A DNA stretch of 64,000 nt, from contig JADDOH010001502.1 of assembly GCA_016648135.1 (NCBI GenBank), positions 1 to 64,000 on the forward strand, written 5' to 3'. The notes beneath the pieces were generated by a model, which saw only the letters and a list, made by a program, of their open reading frames with translations, did not search any database and was not told the DNA's origin. Shown here piece after piece: positions 55,683 to 64,000 of the stretch (its first letter is position 1; each line of letters starts with the position of its first letter). Source of the stretch: Agrypnia vestita. Lineage: Eukaryota > Arthropoda > Insecta > Trichoptera > Phryganeidae. The position numbers and the translations under genes are program-made.

Positions 55683-57300
55683 TTTTTTTTATTTTATTTT
55701 ATTTTCATTTATTGGTTTTCTTACAGCCATATTATTAATCAATCTTGAAAAAAAACAATAATTGATGTACAGAGTTTTGGGCCAATTACAAGAAAACACA
55801 TATATACAATCGATAAAAAAATAAGAAAAAACATGTCCAATAGTGAGTTTGTGTGAGTGTGTGTATTTGTGTGTTTATTTATTTATTTTAAAACAATCTT
55901 AAAAATTTTCCACTGAATTTAAAAATTTACTTTAACATACATTAATAGCGAATGGAGAGGGTGGAGGGGAATGTGGGACGGGAGTAGAAGGGAAGATATA
56001 ATGTACAAATTAGTTTGGGTGCGGTAGTGTAGATATTGTTTGTTTTATGTTTCTTATTGTTGCGTTGAAAATGTCAATGTGGTGATAGTTTGTGTTAAAT
56101 GAATTTGTGGATCTGTACATAAAGGAGTTTTGTTTTGAGTTGGTCTTACAAAAGGGGAGATGAAAAGTAGGTGAATGTCTGTTATTGCGAGTTGGGATGT
56201 GGTAAGATATTCGTTGAAGAAGTTCCGGACTATCAACTAGATTGTGTGTTATTTTGAATAGCATCACCGCGTCAGCTATGTTTCTTCGACGAGTTAGGGT
56301 CTGCATGTTAAAAAACTTCGCAGAGTCTTCATTGCTTATATGAGATCTAAATGAACGGAGGTCTAGGTATCTTAGGAATCTGTTTTGGACGCTTTCAATT
56401 CTATTTTCGTGTACTGCATAACCTGGATTCCACACCTGAGATGCATATTCTAAAATACTACGAACGTATGAGAAATAAAGTGTCTTGAGGGTACTGATAT
56501 TTTTGAAATGTTTACATGTGCGTATGACAAAACCAAGCATAGATGATGCGTTGGTGACTATGTAATCGATATGTTTGTTGAAATTTAATTTACTGTCAAG
56601 TATCACCCCAAGGTCTTTGCTTTCGGATTTGGTAGATAATGTTATATTATTAATTGAATATTCATTAGAGAATACCTTTTTATTTCTAGTAAAGCGTACA
56701 ACGAAGCATTTAGAAACATTTATTTCCAGGCTGTGGGCATTGCAATACGTGTTCAGACGATGTAGGTCATCTTGCAGCCTTCGACAATCTTCTAGTGAGT
56801 TTATGGGAGAAAAAATTTTCATATCATCTGCATATAGGATAGTTTTTGAGTTTAGAAAGCAATCACCTATATCATTGATATAAATGTTAAATAGCAATGG
56901 TCCCAGCAGACTGCCTTGAGGTACTCCAGATGTTACAACAACAGTGTTAGATTTAAACCCTGCAACCACTACAATTTGACTACGGTTGGAGATATAAGAA
57001 GTAAGCCAACGATAAAGATTGCCGTGAATACCTATCTTTAAAAGCTTGTTTGACAGTGTTGAGTGATCAACCCTATCGAACGCTTTACTGTAGTCGGTAT
57101 AGATAGTGTCCACTTGTATTCTGTTATCTAAGTTATCTTGGAGGTATTCTACGAAAGTCAAAAGATTTGTGGTTGTAGATTTACCACTAATGAAACCGTG
57201 TTGATTAATATTCAAGGTAGGCTTAAGAGCTGGATACAGTTGGTCATAGATTATTTTTTCAAAAATTTTGTTAAATATACTTTTGATGAAATGATTCTAC
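55683..57300 (-). mobile_element. 5'-truncated CR1/jockey-like LINE
   Basis: A minus-strand insertion. It starts inside ORF2 near 57300 and runs through the RT to its stop at 56010. A 3' UTR of about 330 bases ends in AAATAAAATAAAATAAAAAAA at about 55683. The truncation point is just upstream of FIKSIFNKIFEKIIYDQLYP, an early RT motif. 5' truncation and an A-rich tail are the normal result of target-primed reverse transcription. Low decay suggests a young copy. Confidence 0.85.
56010..57296 (-). CDS. LINE ORF2 reverse transcriptase, N-terminally truncated, open
   Basis: RNA-directed DNA polymerase of a non-LTR retrotransposon. In frame from about 57296 (after TAG) with no internal stop to TAA at 56010. 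Counting from the Leu codon at 57215: HGFISGKSTTTNLLTF (fingers), DYSKAFD at 41-47 (motif A, with catalytic Asp), SGVPQGSLLGPLLFNIYIND at 96-115 (motif B), YADD at 128-131 (motif C, catalytic), KDLGVILDSKLNFNKHI (thumb side), and a C-terminal region with RRRNIADAVMLFKITHNLVD. The endonuclease domain is missing, so the piece cannot move by itself. Antisense frames at 56575-56883 and 57138-57581 are shadows. Confidence 0.85.
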   Translation of the reverse strand, partial: NHFIKSIFNKIFEKIIYDQLYPALKPTLNINQHGFISGKSTTTNLLTFVEYLQDNLDNRIQVDTIYTDYSKAFDRVDHSTLSNKLLKIGIHGNLYRWLTSYISNRSQIVVVAGFKSNTVVVTSGVPQGSLLGPLLFNIYINDIGDCFLNSKTILYADDMKIFSPINSLEDCRRLQDDLHRLNTYCNAHSLEINVSKCFVVRFTRNKKVFSNEYSINNITLSTKSESKDLGVILDSKLNFNKHIDYIVTNASSMLGFVIRTCKHFKNISTLKTLYFSYVRSILEYASQVWNPGYAVHENRIESVQNRFLRYLDLRSFRSHISNEDSAKFFNMQTLTRRRNIADAVMLFKITHNLVDSPELLQRISYHIPTRNNRHSPTFHLPFCKTNSKQNSFMYRSTNSFNTNYHHIDIFNATIRNIKQTISTLPHPN

Positions 57301-57599
57301 AATACACAACTATCCTTTCAAAATTAATCATCAATCGTGAAATTGACATTTATTTTCTGATAATTATATTGAAACACCTCTTCTTGTGTTCTTGTCAAAT
57401 ACAAAATGTCCCTTTTGCTTCCAGTCCCCTCATATGTATAATTTGTGAAACGCGCACTACGGCAGTTACGAACAAGATAGATGTCTTTATTTCATTAGCA
57501 ACGCCGACAACATACCTCTGCAAAGATCGAAAAACACTGTGTATAGGAAGAGAAAGCAATTGGCTATCGCTAGATTATTAGCCCCGCGGCCAATATTTC

Positions 57600-58470
57600 C
57601 GTAAAACATAATTTTGTAGCATTTAAAATTAAATTTATTTTCCAAAAGGAAGTGGTTTATTACAGCTAAAAGCCAAATGCCGAGCTAGTCTACAGGGGAC
57701 CGCGACAAATCTGGTTACATCTTGGCTAAACTTCCATTATTATCCAACGCGAGAGTGGCGCTATATAATAAATATTATGAAAATTTAATATAAAAATGGT
57801 AATGTACACCAAAAAAATTTTTAATTTTTTTTTTTAAATGCCAAAAGTGTCCACCAGGACACGAAATTACAAAATAAAAAAATATTATGATGCAATCGTT
57901 AAACGTCTGCTTTTAAATAATCGCTGGCAGGAGAAAAAAGAGGGAGATTTTTATGTAAATTCATGTTTCATCTGTGTTTTATATCTGTTCTAAATAAACA
58001 TTTTAAAAACGCCTGATCGATTCTGATTTTTGAACCTTTCATCTCAAATCACTGGGCCCTTACCGGTTCTCTCAGATGCGTCGATATTGTACAACTATTT
58101 TTAGTACAAAATTATACGGTGTTGTTACATTTCAGAGACAATCGAGTATCTATATACATATGTAAATTATTAATTCTAAGTATGTAGATTATTTCTAACA
58201 CAAGTACTTGAGTGGAGACAAGCTATGGTAAGATGAAATGACTTTATTTACTTCACCTATCATTATCAATATGAAGACTGATAGATTTAGAATAGGTTTA
58301 TGATAATTGTATTTTTTTTACTTAATTCTATTTTAATTTAAGTACATATTGTACTTCCGGTTCAATTTGAGTTCAGTTCTACAAAAACGATCTGGTTCAG
58401 TTCGAGTTCCCGACACCCAAACAATGAACACGTCCGCAGGCAGCTGACCTTGCGCTTAAGCGCTTCTCGT
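57600..58470. other. No gene recognised
   Basis: Mixed AT-rich DNA with a few GC patches near 57640-57760 (ACAGGGGACCGCGACAAATC). No frame with splice or start support and no second copy in this window. Confidence 0.3.
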
Positions 58471-58729
58471 AAAATTAATGAGCATCTTCGGTTCACAATA
58501 TCGCATTATTACGTGGCTTGGTGGGTATTACAGATTGCTTCAGAAATCGCCACGTAAAGCTACTCTGTGGTTTTGTTATGTCGTAACAAGTCATGTGAAT
58601 ATTATGTGTAATAAATTCAGGACAAATTATTGTAGAAACTACCTGTACGCATTGACACACTGTCTCATGGGACCCAATTTAAATTACACATCATCTGTGG
58701 AAAGGTGATGTGTATAAATCCACAAAGAT

Positions 58730-58830
58730 CATGTAAGGGAGTGATATAAAACTCTATTCATTCTAATGATAAAATATGACTAAAAGTTGCTATAAATCTA
58801 TGCGTGCTAATCCGCGGGCACAGCTAGTAA
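58730..58830 (-). repeat. ACTAGCTGTGCCCGCG-type element, minus copy
   Basis: GCGTGCTAATCCGCGGGCAC followed by AGCTAGTAA is the reverse of the head at 15666. Only the head and about 80 bases of body can be matched. Confidence 0.5.
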
Positions 58831-59031
58831 CAATATAAAGTTATATTTTCCTTTTGTTGTCACTGCCCCATCAAAGATAAACAGTTGGAATGATTATTTT
58901 ATTAATATTTAATTTAACCCACCTTTAATTGATAATTCAAATCTCGTGTTTAAAAGTGGGGGGCGTTGTCATACATATTGTTAATATAATCATTAGTAAC
59001 ATTATATTAGTATAATAAAAAAGGATATACG

Positions 59032-59342
59032 GCCATATTCTGAAATAAGCAATATTGCTGTTTTTGTACCTTGACAGTTATTGTATAATATTGTAATTTT
59101 GTCAATTTTGAAGTTTTAAGTTTGACAATTTTGAAATTAATGAATTCAATCAATTAAAAAGCTCATTATTCATAGTTGTGAATAATTTAACATTAGTTTA
59201 CCTTTCAGAGCACTGTGATTGATTGAATTTATTAATTTCAAATCCGTCAAACTTAAAACGTCAAAATTGGCGGCATTACAAAGTACCTAACGACTGACTG
59301 TCAAGATACAGAAATAGCAATTTGCTTATTTCAGAATACGGT
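59032..59342. mobile_element. Palindromic MITE
   Basis: Arms from CCATATTCTGAAATAAGCAA (59033) and from the right end (59342 inward, CCGTATTCTGAAATAAGCAA on the minus strand) pair for about 45 bp. Further inside, TTTTAAGTTTGACAATTTTG and its complement pair again, so nearly the whole 311 bp folds. No ORF. Confidence 0.7.
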
Positions 59343-59622
59343 AGATAATGTAATAATAGTAAAATGTATCTCACAACATTAGATTAAGTTATAAAAATTA
59401 AGAACCTATTGACTGTTTTTGAAAGGATTTTTTTCATGCGAGATTAATTTCTTGAGTAGATTTTTCAATTTAGTTTTGAAATTTCTATAATTTTTTCCGT
59501 CTTCATTTCATCGGAAAGAGCATTAAAGATGATACTCCTTGATCTTGATAATGATACTTTCTGACAAGGTCATTTTTTTCTGGTTTGAGTTTTTTGGGGA
59601 GATTGCAGAGTTTCTACGACCT

Positions 59623-59706
59623 TTCTATATTTATTGTTCACATTTATTCGCTATATTTATTGTTCACATTTATTCGCTATATTTATAAATTCATATTTAT
59701 TCGCTA
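59623..59706. repeat. Tandem repeat, 26-bp unit, about 3 copies
   Basis: The unit TATATTTATTGTTCACATTT plus ATTCGC is present twice exactly and a third time with changes. Simple local expansion. Confidence 0.85.
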
Positions 59707-59954
59707 ATTATACGTGTCTATGATTTAGAAAATAATAAGGCTTTTAAGAAAATAATAACTTTACCGAAAGTAAAAAATACTTAACATTGAAAGGAATTAA
59801 TAAATTGAAAATAATAATTTTCGGGCGTATTCTAGTTTATACATTAAATAATTAGGAAGAATATCATATACATTAGAAAGAATATAACTTAATATTCTAT
59901 TTTAAAAATAAAGAGATGTCTTTACCAGCTGCGAAATCTATGTATACTATGTCG

Positions 59955-60085
59955 TGGGAAGGATCATAGATGACTCTAGTACACAGGTCGTGAGCCCTGG
60001 GCTACCTACCCTATAAAGACTTCCATACACGTTTCCCATATAATTAGTTTCGTGTCTGTGAAACTTCTATAATTTATCTTAATTA
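59955..60085 (-). repeat. Dispersed repeat copy (family of 10725)
   Basis: Minus-oriented copy: GAGCCCTGGGCTACC, AAAGACTTCCATACACGTTT, then TTTCGTGTCTGTGAAACTTC. No coding content. Confidence 0.55.
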
Positions 60086-60099
60086 ATACTTAACATTGA

Positions 60100-61800
60100 A
60101 TTTAAAAAGCCTTGGTAATTGGCATGTAATATGATAATGTTCCCTGCGGAATTTTCATTATTTTTAACGACATTTTCATGAGTTTTGTTGTGCTTTTATT
60201 ACCATCTGAATAAAATTAGCACACTTTTAATTGTGTATCTTGGTTAATTTTATTTCAATGCCATGTAGTGCATTATGTTGCGGAAGCAGCCAAGTATTCA
60301 GTAGTTTAATTAATAGTTTCCAGTTTATCGTAGCTCTTCGGGAATACGAGCACGTCCGGTAGGTAGACTGTATGTCGCCTTTGAAAATACATACGAAGTG
60401 TGAAAATTTCATTCCTGGAATGGCTGCGTGGTCGCCGGATTCGCCCGTTTTTGTGTTTGAACTAATTCTCGCCTAAATTTCAAGCTGATAGCCAATTATT
60501 AGTTAGCTATTGGGGGGTTTACAAATATCTGTTAATGTTTTTTGGCGTGAAAACAAGCGATCGACATTCGGAAGTCGTAAAGCGCCGACAGTGATTACCT
60601 ACTCAATCAAATCAGTCTGCATATTCATCTACCTTACATAGATTTCACTGACTTCTGTTTATTTCCAAAATTAAAAACTATGCTAAAGATTTTCTAACAA
60701 TACTTATATATCCCGCAGAATGTGTGACAATTTTCCAGAAAATAAGTTTCAGGTCTGCTATCAGAAATAGGAACGCCGTGTTAATTTGTATATAGATACC
60801 CAAGAGCAAAACTTTGCAGACGACAGTAGTCCTTCGGCCGTATTATTAAAATAACAAGATTGTATTACTTTAGTGATTGTTTCCCCAATACTAATAAATA
60901 AACAAGACGTAGATTTACGACAGTCCGCCTTATTCGGTGATTACTACCCCTCAACACCCCTAAAACTCAAATAGACGTGATGTCTCTATTTATGCCCTTG
61001 TAATTACTTAATTGATTTACATTTACGACTTTTTGCAATTTTAGACGAGACCTTTGGAAAGTATTAGGAATCTGATTAGTGTGTTATGTTGATTGAGGGG
61101 AATGTGAAGTGTAAATAAGGGATTCATCAATAATTGTCATTAAAATCCAAAATAGGGAACAGAAATAACATCCTGTGTTTAAGTTTACGTGCAATATCAC
61201 TTTTCAACACCCAACAATTATGCAGTAATGGCATATAAACCATTTTAAATTAAAACAGGCACATCAATACTTTGTTAGAAATGAATAAAGTGTATTGTCG
61301 GACCTCCACGATGTCTGGGTGTTCTTAAAAAATACCCGTTTATTTGATGTCGTAGCGATATTTATATCATCAAGCAAACCAATCATTGAGATCTGGATTT
61401 TGGTCGAAAATATAAGTTTTAAATGTACATTGTATAAAATAAATATAAAAGTTGGTAGAAATTTCACACAAAGATTTTTCACACACATTTTCTAATTTCT
61501 TCATGCAAAGAGTTCAAATTTTATATTTAAGTCAAAATTTTCATCAAAATGATAAAAATATTGACATTTGACGGATGTTTTGACGTTTCTCTATTTTTGA
61601 GTATTGGGGTAATAATCATCAAATATAACAAATTAAATTCCACGCGTTTATTTTTGAAGCTGGATTCCGGAAATTAAATTGTAATACCTCGCATATCCTC
61701 TTCTTTCACCATATTAAAAGCTTTTAATGCTTAATTTATTTTATGGTTAGTTAATGTATTTCAATTAAAATATCGTGTTAATGCGCAGGAATGTATTATT
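60100..61800. other. AT-rich, no gene supported
   Basis: Small frames (60227-60412 - and the opposed pair at 61264-61495) are AT-driven and overlap each other. No donor/acceptor pair gave a convincing exon. A few GC patches (60420-60450 and 60550-60590) are uncharacterised. Confidence 0.3.
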
Positions 61801-61811
61801 TTCTATTTTAG

Positions 61812-61905
61812 CGTGACTCGGAAGGGAATTGGAAACTATTGAATGGTAATTTTTTTATGGAAGTCAAAGAATTATCAGGGCTGGAATGGAGATTTTGCGG
61901 CCCGG
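61812..61905 (+). CDS. Candidate internal coding exon
   Basis: A strong acceptor TTTTCTATTTTAG/CGT (61811/61812) and donor GGCCCGG/GTAATT (61905/61906) bound 94 bp, open in one frame: RDSEGNWKLLNGNFFMEVKE then LSGLEWRFCGPG. It enters in phase 0 and leaves in phase 1. An internal donor ATG/GTAATT at about 61845 would give a 34-base micro-exon instead. Composition is protein-like in a non-coding neighbourhood. No partner exon was found in the window and no family is recognised. Confidence 0.35.
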
Positions 61906-62284
61906 GTAATTTTTAATCTTTTTTTCTACTGACAAAACCATTAATATGATTATTTATATTCTAGTCCTCGTCTGGTTCCATTGGGCTAAGAGACCCTTCT
62001 TATTTGTATTCAAGAGAATTTTTTTCTGAGAGCTATTTATTATTTCTTTTCTTATATTTTTGACAAACAAAAAATATTGAAGTACAAAATATGAATACTT
62101 TATTAACATTTTGAAGATAACACGTTTACATGATGACAATATTAAAGAATTAAAGAATAAGTGATTTTAGAGAAGAAAATATTTTGAAAGGATTCTTATA
62201 AATGATCCAGTTTTTATGTACACATTGAGATTAATAAGATTTTCAATAAAATAAAAGTATAAAATTGTGCAATCCGCAATTTTA

Positions 62285-62410
62285 ACTGAAACACCGTTCA
62301 GAGCGAATGACGTCACGCCTCAGTACCCATCACCGTGTCTTTGAACCGTTGCCATAGACACAATGCAATGTTTACTGAGGCTTGACGTCACGTAGATAAA
62401 ATGACAGCTG
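62285..62410. promoter_or_regulatory. Foldback with two perfect CRE sites
   Basis: TGACGTCACGCCTCAGTA (62308-62325) and its near-complement (62373-62390, one mismatch) form a hairpin whose outer parts also pair loosely (CGTTCAGAGC against CGTTCGCAGC on the other strand). Each arm holds the full CREB/ATF site TGACGTCA at 62308-62315 and 62383-62390. It could be a small foldback element that carries binding sites, or a real enhancer. Confidence 0.5.
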
Positions 62411-62419
62411 CGAACGTTT

Positions 62420-63090
62420 TTGCGCAAAATTAAAAATATGTGTATGTAAATGCAATTATTTGCATAAAAACTTAGTTTATTACTGAAATACTGTTATTTT
62501 CGGTAATAGTACAATATAGAATGTTATTTCAAAATCTGTGATCATGCCTATTTTCCGTCGTGAAATAAAATTGGCGATAATTTCACGACAAGTAAAAGAT
62601 GACAAATGACGAATATGCACATACAAATCGTTGAATCCATTAGCGAGTACACTCTTTATTTTTGTAATAATATCATTCATGTATTCGTATACTGTTGCAT
62701 AAAACATCAATACGGACATTATTTCCTTTAAAATCAGTACCTGGCTGATAAATTTCCCCAGTGAATTGGTATTAATTTACCGAGCGACCAATTCAGCCTC
62801 GGTAATTAACAGCGACAGGAGGACGTGACGTAAGATAATTGGATGCTACACAAACCTTAGTCGCGCGAGTAAATCATATTTTCGGCAATGTCTGCGTAAT
62901 TGTTAGGCAAGAGGAACTCGCGTAGATTAATCACTATTCGCTAACTAAATGAAGATCTTAATTTTACATAGATTTATGTAGAATATAATACATACTCGTG
63001 ATGTGATCCTATCTGTTCAATTAACAATCTCCGCTTCCGTTGTGCGATAACATACTACTACTAGGTTTTATAACTTAAAATAATAGACAA
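62420..63090. other. No gene recognised
   Basis: AT-rich with a slightly GC-richer patch at 62745-62950 (AACAGCGACAGGAGGACGTG). No second copy and no frame with support. It may be a conserved non-coding element, but this cannot be judged from one sequence. Confidence 0.3.
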
Positions 63091-63094
63091 CTAA

Positions 63095-63580
63095 CACTTC
63101 GCTCAGCATCAACATCTAACACAAATAGGTTAGCTGAAGTAAATCGCGTCCACAAAACTAATTTCGGTGATCGTGCTTTCGCGATGGCTGGACCAAAGTT
63201 ATGGAACAAACTACCTAATAAACTGAGACAAACAGACAGCTTACCACAGTTCAAAAAACAACTTAAGACGCATTTATTTAGACAATCCTATAAAAGCCTA
63301 TAGAATCTGACCACAACAACGCTAGCTAATGTTTTCCACTCCTATTGTGCACTCCGCGAAAACATCTAATTCTTTCAGGCACTCCCAACTATTATAGTAC
63401 TCAATTTTAATTTCATTTCTTGTATGCCACCTAGTGAATAAGTAATAGTAAATAAGTTTTTTCTTTTCTAGCAGTAAGTAGTTTTGTAAGATACTAATTT
63501 TTCTGTGTAAAGCGCCCTTGAGGTGAGTATTCGCGAAAACGGCGCTATATAAATTATCCAATTATTATTATTATTATTTA
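63095..63580 (+). mobile_element. L2-like LINE 3' end
   Basis: The plus frame reads LRSASTSNTNRLAEVNRVHK, then FGDRAFAMAGPKLWNKLPNK and SLPQFKKQLKTHLFRQSYKS, ending in TAG at 63301-63303. This is the standard C-terminus of L2/CR1-group reverse transcriptases ('G-D-R-A-F ... P-K-L-W-N-x-L-P ... K-T-H-L-F'). A 270-base 3' UTR ends AACGGCGCTATATAAAT then an (ATT)n tail at 63561-63580, the usual L2 terminus. The RT core and endonuclease are missing, so it is a dead 5'-truncated copy. Confidence 0.8.
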
Positions 63581-63944
63581 CTTAACTAAATGAATGAGGA
63601 CGATTTATAAATTCTACATTTATATAAAGCCATGCACCCATTTTCTGTATTCCATTCGGAAACTGCCTGTAGGTGTCGGCATTCGCCTTGCTTGCTATTA
63701 GGAGCTTTGTAAGGTGCTCATATAAGAAATTTCTGCGCTGTTCTCTCGCTTGTTTTTCAAAAGATTCTTTTTTTATCTTTTCATGCACTCTCTTTAGAAA
63801 ATCATGATTTTTAATTTTCTTTCATTAAATAAATTCACCACTTAGTTTAAAATCGCTCAGTTTGATTAAAAGTTGCACACTACGCGTTGTAGTGTGCCTA
63901 TTCATTACATCCATTCTGCATTTTGGACAAGGAATATTTGTTTT

Positions 63945-64000
63945 TTTTTTAAATAGAGATGCGAACACAGAATGCGTGTCACAACAATATTCTTACAATT
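63945..64000 (-). mobile_element. tRNA-derived SINE, cut by the window end
   Basis: AAATAGAGATGCGAACACAG onward matches the distal end of the 33339-33524 copy for all 56 bases to the window edge, with a few substitutions. The tRNA-like head should lie just beyond 64000. Confidence 0.65.

Noticed and set aside
56575..57581. Plus ORFs of 102 and 147 codons
   Set aside because: Mostly antisense to the LINE reverse transcriptase; the remainder of the 147-codon frame shows no coding sign.
1..64000. CRISPR arrays, bacterial operons, ribosome binding sites, phage genes
   Set aside because: No regularly spaced short repeats, no dense gene packing; splice signals, poly(A) signals and animal-type transposons point to a nuclear insect genome.

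Overview
The window looks like nuclear DNA of an insect. It is AT-rich and gene-poor, with long introns and intergenic DNA and many decayed transposable elements of arthropod type: a cecropia-type mariner, CR1/jockey-like and L2-like LINEs, tRNA-derived SINEs and TA-flanked foldback MITEs. Several dispersed repeats resemble types I associate with Lepidoptera or Hemiptera, but the order cannot be fixed from this sequence. There is no bacterial, viral or organellar gene layout, no CRISPR array and no convincing functional tRNA or rRNA gene.

Host genes. A three-exon gene for a basic, coiled-coil protein of about 262 residues runs leftward (961-4069, minus). A divergent gene starts at 6433 (plus) and encodes a 386-residue, mostly disordered protein. 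A second long plus-strand ORF lies at 13145-14221. Both plus ORFs end on very strong 5' splice donors a few bases before their stops, so they may be long first exons, perhaps alternative ones of a gene continuing to the right. Splice-site reading also revealed coding pieces too short or startless for a simple ORF search: minus-strand terminal exons at 20234-20500 and 27092-27187 with poly(A) signals, a GC-richer minus-strand exon at 43390-43548, and weaker candidates at 18951-19103 (-), 51002-51232 (-) and 61812-61905 (+).

Mobile DNA. A 1280-bp mariner (44761-46040) has intact inverted repeats, a TA duplication and a full DD34D triad, but one internal stop. A second, badly decayed mariner lies at about 51950-52440. 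A 5'-truncated LINE on the minus strand (55683-57300) keeps an open reverse transcriptase of 401 residues. Smaller LINE ends lie at 663-800, 27898-28110, 37585-38326, 47501-47873 and 63095-63580. Four related foldback MITEs with CAGGGT-like ends occur at 9031-9450, 9987-10660, 42083-42718 and 43753-44277, with a short palindromic derivative at 28183-28341.

Most notable. (1) Several small foldback elements carry hammerhead-ribozyme-like cores, in three sequence types; two are flanked by 12-13 bp direct repeats, and one sits inside a MITE. No Penelope-like protein is in the window, so these look like non-autonomous, retrozyme- or Penelope-terminus-like elements. (2) A dispersed element at 15666-16050 holds two perfect six-unit heat-shock-element arrays plus partial ones. 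(3) A LINE family whose two copies stop at the same base just after the stop codon, with no poly(A); one copy is nested inside an older repeat and the other is split by a hammerhead-type fragment. Most remaining DNA is AT-rich sequence in which I see no gene.
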